Source of the DNA: Rhizobium sp. Leaf262
GTDB lineage: Bacteria > Pseudomonadota > Alphaproteobacteria > Rhizobiales > Rhizobiaceae
Direction: 5' to 3'
DNA length: 64,000 nt
NCBI RefSeq assembly: GCF_001422245.1
Contig: NZ_LMMM01000005.1
Location: 62,001 to 126,000, forward strand
Position 1 is the first letter of the stretch; every line of letters starts with the position of its first letter. Made by a program: the position numbers and the translations under genes. The notes beneath the pieces are model-generated. The model searched no databases, was not told where the DNA came from, and worked only from the letters and a program-made list of their open reading frames with translations. Positions 26,188 through 36,200 of this stretch are shown one piece after another.

Positions 26188-26496
26188 ATGACGGACTATC
26201 TTGCAGATGTGAAACTTTATGACGCCGGAGCCGATGAGGCAGCGGTCAATAAAATCGTCAAGCACCTTGGCATAGCCTTGCGCAACCGGGACTCGTCTCT
26301 CGTCTCCACCTCCGATCCCGAAGAGATGGCGCGGGTGAAAACCAACTGGATCGGCAAGAAGCTCGGTGTCACCGGCCCGGAAGCCGACAAGGCTGTGGAA
26401 GAGACCGTGACGGCCATGAAGGCGGACCGCACCAAATCCCGTGTGACCTTTTATTACCTCGTCGCAAAACACCTCGGCAAACTTGAAACACTCTGA
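26188..26496 (+). CDS. DUF2853 protein
   Basis: A 102-residue soluble helical protein of the DUF2853 family. Family features are MTDYLADVKLYDAGADEAAV at the start, an internal GKKLGVTG, and VTFYYLVAKHLGKL at the end. A structure of a family member is known to be helical, but no function is established. A ribosome site GGAGAGGA lies just before the ATG. It precedes thyA by 86 bases in the same direction. Confidence 0.85.
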   Translation: MTDYLADVKLYDAGADEAAVNKIVKHLGIALRNRDSSLVSTSDPEEMARVKTNWIGKKLGVTGPEADKAVEETVTAMKADRTKSRVTFYYLVAKHLGKLETL

Positions 26497-26582
26497 TTTC
26501 TGTGAGTCGACCGACAGATCACTGGCTCCGCCGCCGCAAAAGCATATAATGTGCGTCTTAATGGAATCGGCGGCGGACTGAT

Positions 26583-27377
26583 ATGAAGCAATATCTCGAC
26601 CTTCTTGCGCATGTGATGGAAAAGGGAAGCGATCGCGGCGACCGGACAGGAACCGGCACGCGGTCCGTTTTCGGATATCAGATGCGTTTCGATCTGTCGG
26701 AAGGCTTCCCGGTTCTTACCACCAAGAAGCTGCATCTGCGGTCCATAATCCACGAACTGCTGTGGTTCCTGAAGGGTGATACCAATATCGCCTATCTCAA
26801 GGACAATGGCGTCTCCATCTGGGACGAGTGGGCGGATGAGAATGGCGATCTCGGCCCTGTCTACGGCGCTCAGTGGCGTTCATGGCCCGCACCGGATGGC
26901 CGCAGCATCGACCAGATCGCATTGCTGATCGAAGGCCTCAAGACCAACCCGAATTCCCGTCGCCACATCGTATCGGCCTGGAACCCGGCGCTGGTGGACG
27001 ATATGGCGCTGCCGCCCTGCCACTGCCTGTTCCAGTTTTATGTCGCGGATGGCAAGCTATCCTGCCAGCTTTACCAACGCTCGGCAGATATTTTCCTGGG
27101 TGTTCCCTTCAACATCGCGTCCTACGCGCTGCTGACACTGATGGTGGCGCAGGTCACTGGCCTGAAGCCCGGCGATTTCGTTCATACACTGGGCGACGCC
27201 CATATCTACGCCAACCACTTCGAGCAGGCACAGCTGCAGATGAAGCGCACGCCGAAGGCGCTGCCGACCATGCACCTCAATCCGGATGTCAAAAGCCTCT
27301 TCGATTTCACGTTCGAGGACTTCACACTGCAGAATTACGAGGCCGACGCGTCCATCAAGGCGCCGATCGCCGTATGA
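26583..27377 (+). CDS. thyA: Thymidylate synthase
   Basis: ThyA methylates dUMP to dTMP using methylene-tetrahydrofolate, leaving dihydrofolate. The 264-residue length equals the E. coli enzyme. The catalytic Cys146 is in [29 protein letters not shown] gives the phosphate-binding start and [20 protein letters not shown] the central motif. Early residues such as [14 protein letters not shown] are conserved. Its stop overlaps the folA start by four bases, tying dTMP synthesis to recycling of the dihydrofolate it makes. Confidence 0.98.
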   Translation: MKQYLDLLAHVMEKGSDRGDRTGTGTRSVFGYQMRFDLSEGFPVLTTKKLHLRSIIHELLWFLKGDTNIAYLKDNGVSIWDEWADENGDLGPVYGAQWRSWPAPDGRSIDQIALLIEGLKTNPNSRRHIVSAWNPALVDDMALPPCHCLFQFYVADGKLSCQLYQRSADIFLGVPFNIASYALLTLMVAQVTGLKPGDFVHTLGDAHIYANHFEQAQLQMKRTPKALPTMHLNPDVKSLFDFTFEDFTLQNYEADASIKAPIAV

Positions 27378-27898
27378 CGCAGCCGCGCATCACACTCATC
27401 GCCGCTGTGGCTGAAAACGGCGTCATCGGTCGCGATCTCGACATGCCATGGAAACTCTCCACGGACCTGAAGCGCTTCAAGGCTTTAACGATGGGCAAGC
27501 CTATGATCATGGGTCGCAAGACGTTCCTGTCGGTGGGGGAACGCCCCCTGCCCGGTCGGCCGCACATCATCGTCAGCCGGAACTCCGACTACAGGCCCGA
27601 GGGCGTAGACGTCGTCTCGTCACTGGAAGCAGCCTTGTCGCTTGCCAAAGAAAAGGCGCAAGCACTTGGCGTCGATGAGATTTTCGTGGCTGGCGGCGGT
27701 GAAATCTACCGTCAGGCCATGCCCTTCGCCGATCAACTTTCCGTCACCCATGTGGACGTGACGCTGGATGGCGATACTTTTTTCCCGCCGATCGATCTCG
27801 CCGTTTTCGAGAAAATCGACGAAACCCCAGTCCCATCAGGGGAAAAGGACAATTACCCGGTCAGATTTACAACCTATCGACGGCATGTTGCCGCCTAG
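27374..27898 (+). CDS. folA: Dihydrofolate reductase
   Basis: FolA reduces dihydrofolate to tetrahydrofolate with NADPH and is the target of trimethoprim. The 174-residue protein starts [20 protein letters not shown], with [15 protein letters not shown] carrying the substrate-binding region, [11 protein letters not shown] the NADPH-binding part, RPHIIVSR, and [15 protein letters not shown] near residue 105. [15 protein letters not shown] strand closes the fold. The start at 27374 is chosen because it overlaps the thyA stop as ATGA, and the reading frame upstream belongs to no family. Confidence 0.97.
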   Translation: MTQPRITLIAAVAENGVIGRDLDMPWKLSTDLKRFKALTMGKPMIMGRKTFLSVGERPLPGRPHIIVSRNSDYRPEGVDVVSSLEAALSLAKEKAQALGVDEIFVAGGGEIYRQAMPFADQLSVTHVDVTLDGDTFFPPIDLAVFEKIDETPVPSGEKDNYPVRFTTYRRHVAA

Positions 27899-28047
27899 TG
27901 AACTATTTACCGTGATTGGGTATTAAGTTACCGCCTCTGCGTTGAAACGCACCGCTCTCCTACTTATAACTGAGGTCACAGTCCCGCCTGACATGTGCAA
28001 GCATGTTCGAGAGGGAGCGGGAGAGTTTTTTAGCATAAGAGGTATGG

Positions 28048-29199
28048 ATGCCCTGGAGCAATCAAAATGGCGGCGGCGGCGGCCCGTGGGGTGGCGGCGG
28101 TAACGGCGGCAGCGGCGGCGGTGGTGGAAACAACCAGGGTGGCCCCTGGGGTCAGGGACCCAATCGTCCACGCGGCGGCGGTGGCGGCGGCGGCAATGGC
28201 GGCCCACCAGACATCGAGGAAATCATCCGTCGCAGTCAGGATCGCTTCAAGAACATCTTTCCAGGCGGCTTCAATGGCGGCGTCGTTGCCGTTCTGGCAC
28301 TGGTCGTTCTGGCATTCATCGGCATTCAGTCCGTCTATACCGTACGACCGGATGAACTCGGCGTGGAAACCCGCTTCGGAAAGCCGAAGGACACGGTCGC
28401 AACCGAAGGCCTTCATATTCTGCTATGGCCGGTCGAATCGGTCGAGATCGTAAAGATCAGACAGCAGCAGTTGAACATCGGTGCACGTTCCAACACCAGC
28501 ACGACGAGTTCTGCTGCAACGGGCGTCATGCTGACCGGCGACCAGAACATCGTGAATGTTCAGTTCTCCGTTCTCTACACGATCACCGATCCGAAATCCT
28601 TCCTGTTCAACGTCGAGTCGCCTGTCGAGACACTTCAGCAGGTTGCCGAAAGCGCCATGCGCGAAATCGTCGGTCGTCGTCCGGCCCAGGATATTTTCCG
28701 CGACAATCGCCAGCAAATCGCAACCGAGGTCCAGACGATCATCCAGAGCACGATGGATGGCTATGGCGCGGGCATGGCAATCAACGCCGTCTCCATCGAG
28801 GACGCCGCTCCACCACGTGAAGTGGCCGATGCGTTCGACGAAGTTCAGCGTGCCGAACAGGACGAAGATCGTTTCGTTTCTGAAGCAAACCAGTATGCCA
28901 ACCAGAAACTGGGTGCGGCTCGTGGTCAGGCAGCGCAGATCGTTGAAGAAGCCAACGGTTACAAGAGCCGTGTCGTCAACGAGGCACAGGGTGAAGCCCA
29001 GCGCTTCATCTCCATCTACGACCAGTACAGAAGCGCCCCGGATGTCACGCGCCAGCGCATGTTCATCGAAACCATGGAGCAGGTTCTGAAAGGATCGAAC
29101 AAGATCATTATCGACGAAAAGCAAGGTGTGATGCCTTATCTGCCCTTGAACGAGATCATGCGTAACAATCCGAATGCGGCACCACGGGGAGGCAATTGA
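28048..29199 (+). CDS. hflK: HflK, SPFH-domain regulator of FtsH
   Basis: HflK and HflC form a large cage in the inner membrane around the FtsH protease and limit its activity. The 383-residue protein has a glycine-rich cytoplasmic N-terminus (about residues 5-50), a single membrane helix near 77-97 (VAVLALVVLAFIGIQSVYTV), then the SPFH domain (RPDELGVETRFGKPKDTVA) and a long helical region with YGAGMAINAVSIEDAAPP and EAQRFISIYDQYRSAP. The hflC ATG follows one base after its stop codon. Confidence 0.95.
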   Translation: MPWSNQNGGGGGPWGGGGNGGSGGGGGNNQGGPWGQGPNRPRGGGGGGGNGGPPDIEEIIRRSQDRFKNIFPGGFNGGVVAVLALVVLAFIGIQSVYTVRPDELGVETRFGKPKDTVATEGLHILLWPVESVEIVKIRQQQLNIGARSNTSTTSSAATGVMLTGDQNIVNVQFSVLYTITDPKSFLFNVESPVETLQQVAESAMREIVGRRPAQDIFRDNRQQIATEVQTIIQSTMDGYGAGMAINAVSIEDAAPPREVADAFDEVQRAEQDEDRFVSEANQYANQKLGAARGQAAQIVEEANGYKSRVVNEAQGEAQRFISIYDQYRSAPDVTRQRMFIETMEQVLKGSNKIIIDEKQGVMPYLPLNEIMRNNPNAAPRGGN

Positions 29200-29200
29200 T

Positions 29201-30130
29201 ATGAACAATCGTCTCATCGCCATTCTGGTCGGCTTCGCAGTCTTACTCTTCTTCGTGTACTCTTCGATGTACATCGTGACGCCGCGCCAGCAGGCCGTCG
29301 TCTTGCGGTTCAACCAGATTCACGACGTCAAGAGCGAGCCAGGTATCTACTTCAAGATGCCGTTCCCGTTCATGCAGCTTGACCGCGTGCAATATGTCGA
29401 AAACCGCGCTCGTCGCCTTGATTACGAAAACATCCGCGCACAGGTGTCGGGTGGTAAGTTCTACGAAGTCGACGCGTTTCTCGTCTATCGCATCACCGAC
29501 GCCCGCCGCTTCCTTGCGGCAGCCAGTGGTGATCAAGATCTAGCCGAAGATCAGCTCCGCACGCGCTTCAACTCGTCGCTGCGCCGGGTCTATGGTCTGC
29601 GTGGATTTGAAGCCGCCCTGTCTGATGCACGTGCATCGATGATGCAGGAAGTGCGCGACGATCTGCGTCCAGACGCGGAGGCGCTCGGCCTGAGCATCGT
29701 CGATGTTCGCATCCGTCGGACCGACCTCAGCCAGGACGTGTCCATCGACACCTTCAAGCGCATGCGGTCCGAGCGTCTGGCGGAAGCCGAGTTGATCCGT
29801 GCACGTGGTAATGAAGAGGCACAGCGCCGCCGGGCTATCGCCGACCGTCAGGTCGTCGAGCTTGAATCCGACGCGCAACGCCAGTCAGAAGTTCTGCGTG
29901 GTCAGGGCGACGCCGAGCGTAACCGTATCTTCGGCGACGCATTCCAGCGCGACCCGAGCTTCTTCGAGTTCTATCGCTCGATGGGCGCTTATGCTTCGGC
30001 TCTGAACGGTAACGGCACGACTCTGGTTCTGTCCCCGGACTCGACCTTCTTCCGTTATTTCAACAACATTCAGGGCACGCCTCCCTTGGCTGCGCCGCAG
30101 GCGACCCCGCCTGCCGCTCCCGCCAATTGA
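29201..30130 (+). CDS. hflC: HflC, SPFH-domain regulator of FtsH
   Basis: A 309-residue partner of HflK. One N-terminal helix (residues 5-23, LIAILVGFAVLLFFVYSSMY) is followed by the SPFH domain (IVTPRQQAVVLRFNQIHDVK) and a helical segment with RGNEEAQRRRAIADRQVVEL. A final hydrophobic stretch is FEFYRSMGAYASAL. The start ATG 29201 is chosen since an upstream in-frame ATG would overlap hflK heavily. A terminator follows, so the downstream degP gene is likely transcribed separately despite their common association. Confidence 0.95.
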   Translation: MNNRLIAILVGFAVLLFFVYSSMYIVTPRQQAVVLRFNQIHDVKSEPGIYFKMPFPFMQLDRVQYVENRARRLDYENIRAQVSGGKFYEVDAFLVYRITDARRFLAAASGDQDLAEDQLRTRFNSSLRRVYGLRGFEAALSDARASMMQEVRDDLRPDAEALGLSIVDVRIRRTDLSQDVSIDTFKRMRSERLAEAELIRARGNEEAQRRRAIADRQVVELESDAQRQSEVLRGQGDAERNRIFGDAFQRDPSFFEFYRSMGAYASALNGNGTTLVLSPDSTFFRYFNNIQGTPPLAAPQATPPAAPAN

Positions 30131-30149
30131 GCTGAATGACATGACAAAC

Positions 30150-30178
30150 AAAGGCCGGTGGAAACATCGGCCTTTTGC
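30150..30178 (+). terminator. Terminator of hflKC
   Basis: AAAGGCCG and CGGCCTTT form a perfect 8-bp stem with a 10-nt loop, running into TTTTGCTTTT, 20 bases after the hflC stop. Confidence 0.85.
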
Positions 30179-30387
30179 TTTTCGCCTTCAGGCAACATCC
30201 GCAGTTTGATCAGGAATTGCGATTTGCGACGCTTGTGCAGCAGCGACCGCGTCGTGTGTTTTGAATAGTCGTGGATGAGCAAGAGATTTGCGCCCTCTTC
30301 ACGAAAAGGTATTTATACACTTCATCATTCCGCCTTATGCTTGGCTATTAAGGTTGAGACCCGGTTTGCTAGATGCGAGGACGCTGT

Positions 30388-31938
30388 ATGCCCGTTACCA
30401 CTCTTTCGCCTTTCCGCAGCAGCATCGCGGCGGTCGCGGGGTTCGCCGTTCTTGCGGGCGGACTGTCGCTGCCCGTCAGTGCAAAGGCGCAGAGCAACGG
30501 CCCCGCATCCGTGGCCGATCTGGCCGCACCCCTGTTGGATGCCGTCGTCAACATCTCGACATCGCAGAGCGTGAAGGCCGAGGGCAAAGGTCCTACCCCA
30601 CCGAAAATTCCCGATGGATCTCCATTCCAGGAATTCTTCAAGGATTACTTCGACAACCAGAAACCGGATAGCGGTGGCAAGGTCAGTTCACTGGGCTCCG
30701 GCTTCGTCATCGACCCGGCCGGTTATGTCGTCACCAACAACCACGTCATCGAGGGCGCTGACGACATCGAGGTGATTTTCCCCAACGGCACCAAGCTGAA
30801 AGCGAAGCTGGTCGGCACCGATACCAAGACAGATCTTTCGGTGCTGAAGGTGGAGCCGAAGGCACCACTGAAAGCCGTGAAGTTTGGCGATTCCCGCGCC
30901 ATGCGTATCGGTGACTGGGTCATGGCCGTCGGCAATCCCTTCGGTCTTGGCGGGTCGCTCAGCGTGGGCGTCGTCTCGGCACGCGGCCGAAACATCAATG
31001 CCGGACCCTACGACAATTTCATCCAGACCGACGCGGCCATCAACAAGGGCAATTCCGGTGGTCCCCTCTTCAACATGAAGGGTGAGGTCATCGGCATCAA
31101 CACCGCCATCATCTCGCCTAGCGGGGGCTCGATCGGCATCGGTTTTTCCGTGCCGACAGAGCTTGCGCAGAATATCGTGCAGCAGTTGATCGAGTTCGGG
31201 GAGACCCGTCGCGGATGGCTCGGCGTGCGTGTGCAACCGGTGACGGATGATATCGCCAGCAGCCTTGGGATGGACGCAGCTCGTGGCGCGCTGATTTCCG
31301 GTGTCGTCAAAGGCGGACCGGTCGAAAACGGTCCGATCCAGCCGGGCGATGTCGTTCTGACCTTCGACGGCAAGGACATTCACGAAATGCGTGATCTGCC
31401 TCGCGTCGTTGCCGAAAGCGCCGTAGGCAAGGAAGTCGATGTCGTCATCCTGCGCGACGGCAAAGAACAGACGGTCAAGGTCAAGCTCGGCCAATTGCAG
31501 GATAGCGCCGATGAGCAGCAGCCCGGTGCCGGCAGCGACGACGCCATGCCGGAAGACGGTGAAGGCGGCGAGATGGCTGATCCGAAGAACAATGATAGCG
31601 ACCAGACCGAACAGCAAGCACCTGATCAGCGTGAAGCACCACAAACCGTTCTCGGTATGAATCTCGTCACGCTGACCGACGAACTGCGCGCGGAAAAGAG
31701 TATTGCGGAGAGTGTTGAAGGCGTCCTCGTTGCCAGCGTCGAAGCGGGCTCGGTGGCGGAGCAGAAGGGAGTGAAGCCGGGCGACGTCATTGTGGAGGTC
31801 GGTCAGGATTTCATGGAAGTCCCTGGAGATGTGATGGTTCGCGTCAACGGGCTGAAATCCGCCGGTCGCAAGAATGCTCACATGATGGTGGCGGATGCGC
31901 AGGGCAATCTGCGTTTCGTTGCAGTGCCTCTGGAATAG
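30388..31938 (+). CDS. degP: DegP/HtrA-type periplasmic serine protease
   Basis: A 516-residue Do-family protease and chaperone that removes misfolded envelope proteins. A signal peptide covers about residues 1-35 (ending VSAKAQ). The trypsin-like domain has His119 (TNNHVIEG), Asp149 (KTDLSVL) and Ser223 (GNSGGPLF), the full triad. PDZ1 starts near 290 (GWLGVRVQPV) and PDZ2 near 430 (SVEAGSVAEQKGVKPGDVIV). Between them lies a roughly 45-residue acidic linker (GSDDAMPEDGEGGEMADP and beyond), longer than in E. coli DegP. I use ATG 30388 since GAGGA precedes it by six bases. Confidence 0.95.
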   Translation: MPVTTLSPFRSSIAAVAGFAVLAGGLSLPVSAKAQSNGPASVADLAAPLLDAVVNISTSQSVKAEGKGPTPPKIPDGSPFQEFFKDYFDNQKPDSGGKVSSLGSGFVIDPAGYVVTNNHVIEGADDIEVIFPNGTKLKAKLVGTDTKTDLSVLKVEPKAPLKAVKFGDSRAMRIGDWVMAVGNPFGLGGSLSVGVVSARGRNINAGPYDNFIQTDAAINKGNSGGPLFNMKGEVIGINTAIISPSGGSIGIGFSVPTELAQNIVQQLIEFGETRRGWLGVRVQPVTDDIASSLGMDAARGALISGVVKGGPVENGPIQPGDVVLTFDGKDIHEMRDLPRVVAESAVGKEVDVVILRDGKEQTVKVKLGQLQDSADEQQPGAGSDDAMPEDGEGGEMADPKNNDSDQTEQQAPDQREAPQTVLGMNLVTLTDELRAEKSIAESVEGVLVASVEAGSVAEQKGVKPGDVIVEVGQDFMEVPGDVMVRVNGLKSAGRKNAHMMVADAQGNLRFVAVPLE

Positions 31939-32128
31939 CTGCCGTCATGGGTGCGGCTCGATCTTCTGCGAGCCTCACCCGACAACCATGCGCGCTTGCG
32001 CTGGAACCTCCGCGCGATCAGTGGCGTTATCGAATGCCGGCATTGAAACAGATTCAAAATCAGAAGCTTATTTGAGAAACATCAATCCGGCTGGCAACGT
32101 CTTGAATCAGTTTGGAAAGCTAGATATT

Positions 32129-32350
32129 TTGATCCGCAAGCATTCCACTACCCTCCACGGTCATCGCACCAGCATCTCGCTCGAGGATGCCTTCTGGGAC
32201 GAATTGCGGACTATCGCGGAAAAACGCAAAATGAGCTTTGCAGCTCTTCTGGCCGAAATAGACGACAACCGACCCGAAGGCAGCAATCTGTCGTCCTCCC
32301 TTCGTGTCTATGTGCTGAACTGGCTCAAGAGCGACCAACATCACAAATGA
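32129..32350 (+). CDS. Ribbon-helix-helix domain protein
   Basis: About 73 residues, matching the ribbon-helix-helix_4 family found widely in alphaproteobacteria. The strand-helix-helix core reads HGHRTSISLEDAFWDELRTI, followed by MSFAALLAEID and SSSLRVYVLNWLKS. Such small proteins bind DNA as dimers, but targets here are unknown. No ATG precedes the conserved part closely, so I chose TTG 32129, with GGAAAG about ten bases upstream; the start is uncertain. It lies between degP and a hydrolase gene, all on the same strand. Confidence 0.75.
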   Translation: MIRKHSTTLHGHRTSISLEDAFWDELRTIAEKRKMSFAALLAEIDDNRPEGSNLSSSLRVYVLNWLKSDQHHK

Positions 32351-32357
32351 TTTGCCC

Positions 32358-33092
32358 ATGCGCTTGCTTATTGCAGCCGTTTTTCTGACGTTTCCCCTTC
32401 TGATGGCGGACGTTGCCTGCGCGCGAGACAGGGCCGTCATCGCCGATGTCGACGTGGACATCATCGCCAGTACAAATCAGGGCCCCCGCCCCGCCATCGT
32501 CGTCTTGAGCGGCAGCAAGGGGTTCGGATCAACGTCCTACGACGCGATTGCGAACTGGTTTCGTGGTGCGGGAATGGATATCTATCTTGCTCATCTCCTG
32601 ACTGCGCAGGATTTGCGTCGTATCGCTGAGATGAAGACCGCAGCACAACGCATCAACTACTACAAGCAGCGCCGTCAGAACTGGCTTGATGGTCTCAATT
32701 GGCTTTTGGTCGAGCTGAACAGGCGCGAGGTCTATCATGGGCAGATCGGCCTGCTCGGCGTGTCTCTTGGCGCAGAGAACGCCGCCTTGGCTGTGGCAGC
32801 GGGATCTTCGGTGGACGCGGTCATACTTGTGGATGGACTGAGTTCCCTACCACCACGTTCATTGTCCTCTAAATCCCCACCGTTCCAACTCATCTGGGGC
32901 AGCGACGATGTCGTCTACTCAATCGATTCCGCACAGCACTTCGTGCGGGCGGTCAAAAGCGCCGGGGGTGAGGCATCGCTCTCCATCTTTTCCGGTCCCC
33001 ACGACTTCTTTCTGAAGCCAGACACCAAGCAGGCGAGCGAATCCTACAAGACGGCAATCGGATTTTTCGGCGAGCGCCTCAAAAAGCGGTGA
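32358..33092 (+). CDS. Dienelactone hydrolase-like alpha/beta hydrolase
   Basis: A 244-residue exported alpha/beta hydrolase. Residues 1-22 look like a signal peptide (MRLLIAAVFLTFPLLMADVA). The nucleophile elbow is LLGVSLGAENA with Ser at its centre, the late His is in SGPHDFFL, and an acid in the IWGSDDVV strand completes a plausible triad. AIVVLSGSKGFGS is the oxyanion strand. The substrate is unknown. It follows the RHH gene by 7 bases with no clear ribosome site of its own, so it may depend on upstream translation. Confidence 0.75.
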   Translation: MRLLIAAVFLTFPLLMADVACARDRAVIADVDVDIIASTNQGPRPAIVVLSGSKGFGSTSYDAIANWFRGAGMDIYLAHLLTAQDLRRIAEMKTAAQRINYYKQRRQNWLDGLNWLLVELNRREVYHGQIGLLGVSLGAENAALAVAAGSSVDAVILVDGLSSLPPRSLSSKSPPFQLIWGSDDVVYSIDSAQHFVRAVKSAGGEASLSIFSGPHDFFLKPDTKQASESYKTAIGFFGERLKKR

Positions 33093-33223
33093 TCTCGTGT
33101 CCAACGCTTTGCGTCGTGTGAAGGCGCCAAATCCACTTGAAAATCCGGCGATCCCGACGTCCTGACCAGCCCACATTTGAGAATACATCAAGAGACATCA
33201 GGCGTTGACGATGCCACGCTCGG

Positions 33224-36200
33224 TCACGGCGTGGCAGTACTGCCGGGTGAAAACTGACGGATCACCTCTTCTGTCGGCGGCACGGTGAGAACAGACCCCG
33301 ACTGGGGCTTGGGCGCTGTATCCTGTTGGCGCTGCAATCGTTCCTGCGCAGCTTTTTCCGCCTCCAGCCGTTCCTGGGCTATGGCCCGAAGACGCTCTTC
33401 CTCCTTCTTGCGCGTCTCTTCCGCTTCCTTGGCGCGCTCCATTGCGGCTTGTCGCTCCGTGGCCTGAAAACGATAAAGCGCGATTTCGCGACGCAGGCGC
33501 TGCTTCTCCATCACGCTAGCCTGCAACGCTTCGACACGCCGCCGCTCACGTTCGAATGCACGAAGAGAGAGGTAACCCGTCAGCCCGGAGACGTCAGTGG
33601 TCAAGGCAGGCTGTGCCAGAGGTCCCGTGTAATTCAGGCGGATAGATGGCTCGGCACCCGCCATCTCCTCCATCCCGGCATCGAACAGCAGGTCGATACC
33701 ACCCGTCATCGTCATATTTGCAAGGTCGAGTGATAGATCGCCGCCAAAGGACAGTTGCGGCGTGGACGCAGCAATGTTCTTCATCGAAAGAGTACCGTCG
33801 CTGAGCGTGAACGGCATGGCCACTTCACCAAGCGGAATTTCGCCCTGCCAGAGATGCGCATCCACGAGCGGGCGCACCTTTGCAGCGTCGATAGTGCCCT
33901 GAAGATCGTTGGCAGCATTCAGCCACGGCTGGAAAGCGGCCTGGTTCAAACCACGCAGCACGAGACCGCCGGTCCGGATTTCCCCGGAACCACCTGCTGA
34001 AGACAGAAGCTCGGCCACGCTCTTGCCGGTGGATTCTGCGGTGAAGTCCAGAGCGAAACGGCCAGCCGCGACTGGCTTGCCTGCACTCTTCCACATCACC
34101 GAGTCCGGATTTGCGCCCGACACCGCGATTTTCGTCCGGAAAATTCCAGCGCCATCGCCCGTTGCCAAGGCCAGTCGTCCAGAAACCTTCCCACCCATCC
34201 AGTCACCGGTCATGTCGTCCAGCGACATCGTGCCATTGGCGTGGTTGAGCGCAAAAGAAAGCCCCGTGACGGTGCCGAAGGCGCCCGTGTCAAAATTGGC
34301 CGCCTTCACGGCAACGGACGCTTCAAGCTTCGGAAAGGCCGGAAGAGAGACAGGCTTTGCGCTCAACGCGCCGGTCTCAGGATCGATGACCGGGCCGTAC
34401 ATGGTGTCGCCCAGCCACGTCAGGTCGACATTATTGACAGCGAGATCGCCGGTTACCTTGTAGGGAGTGGCCTTCATGACCGACAAAGTGCCGGAGAAAC
34501 CGTTACCGCCTGCCTGCCCGGATAGGTTTGATAGCGTCGCCTTGTCCTTGTCGGACGCCAGCTTTGCTGTCGCCTTTGTGGACATGCCGCCACCCAGCTG
34601 CGGTAGACCCACGGCGTTCATGATCAGATAGGGCTCGATATCCGCACTCTCCAGCGAAATATCGGCGGTGCCTTCTGCAAAACTGTCCGGCTTCAGCGAG
34701 AAGCTGCCATTGGCCGAAAAATGAGTGCGCTCCGTGGAGAAACGGAAATCGGTCTGCACCGGCGAGCCGAGCGATCCATTCAATTTGACCGACAGCAGTC
34801 CTTCGCCATCAGCGTCGAACGGCAGCGGGTCAAGGCCAGCCTGACCGAAGAGGATCGCCGTTGACTGGTTCTTGAGTACGGCTTCTAGTGTCAACGCCGT
34901 ATCGTCGCCGTCCGACAAGACGTCAGGCAACTTGGCCACCGCAGAAACGCGGCTGCCGTTGATGGTGCCTGAAACGGCAGCATTGGCCCCGCCATTGTTC
35001 TTGTCCACCGACAGATCGACTGCGATATCGGAATTGGCATACCAAGGCGCGCTCTTCACCAGCCTGTCGACCAGAGGATGATGTGGCAGCTTCTGGCGTA
35101 AAAGATCCAGTAGCGGCTGCATGTCCGCCGCATGAAGGTTGACCGTGCCCTTGCCCGCAAAATCCGTCGAGGAACCCTTCAACTGACCTTTGGCCCGAAC
35201 TTCGGCTCCGGCTATGTCGCCCGCATTCATCATGTCGAGGGACAGCACCCCACCGGCGGTGGTAAAGGCGGTTTCCACGCGATTAGCGGTGACGCCTGCC
35301 ATGTTGATGCGGTCTGCCTTGAACTTGGCGTTGATACGGTGATCCAGAACGGAGCTTCCAACCTGATCTCCAAGAACGAGACCGCCGAGCGCCCTCAACG
35401 CATCGAGGTCGATCTCATCGCCAGCGAGGTCGATATCGATACTGGCGGTTTTGTCTTCCGCCTGCCGTTCGATCCGTCCCTTCAGCGACGCCTGCCCGAT
35501 GGCCAGTTCAAGGTTCTCGAAACGCTGGGACTGCGTGGTAAGCGACACCGTCGAGGAAAAACCGGCCGCATTCAACTGACGAATGGCCGGATCGACGCTA
35601 CCGGAAAGCCAGTTGGCCAGACCCGAAGGCTGGTTGGAGGCTACCAGCAGATCGCCGTTGAAGGCAGGCCCGCCGGTCAAAGTGAGAGAGCCCTTGGCCT
35701 CCAGCTGGGTGCGCCCCGGCAACACGGCCACGGCATTTTCCACCTGCCAGCCAGCGCCGTTGGGGCGCACATCCAGCCTGATGTCGCGGATCGTCGTGTC
35801 ATCGGAAACCAACGCCGGAAGCCGGATACTCGCCTTGCCGGGCACCTGTGGCACGGGTATGCGAGCGATCAAGCTGGCAAAGGATTCGATGCGCTGGCGC
35901 ACGGGCACAGTGGGCGTGCGCGATGTCTTGCCTGTCTGCACCGGCGCGGGCGCAAAGCGGTTGAAGTCGATCTGCTGGCCATCGGCCGTCAACAGAAACT
36001 CCGGTGCTGTACCGGTGTCGAGCGTCGCTTCCCCGGTGATGACGTAGGGATTTTCGGTGCCACCCAGCTCCATGCGATAGCTTGGCACCCTCACACGCCC
36101 ATTGGTCAGCTCGAAGCTGCCACGGGTGCGCGGCGCAGAAAACACGGCCTGTGCATTCTGCTGCTTTTGCTTGTCGTCCTGACGGAAATTGAAGGTAAAG

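Noticed and set aside
30275-30671. Two short plus-strand frames just before and within the start of degP
   Set aside because: They overlap degP in other frames and show Arg-rich shadow composition; degP has a clear ribosome site and signal peptide.
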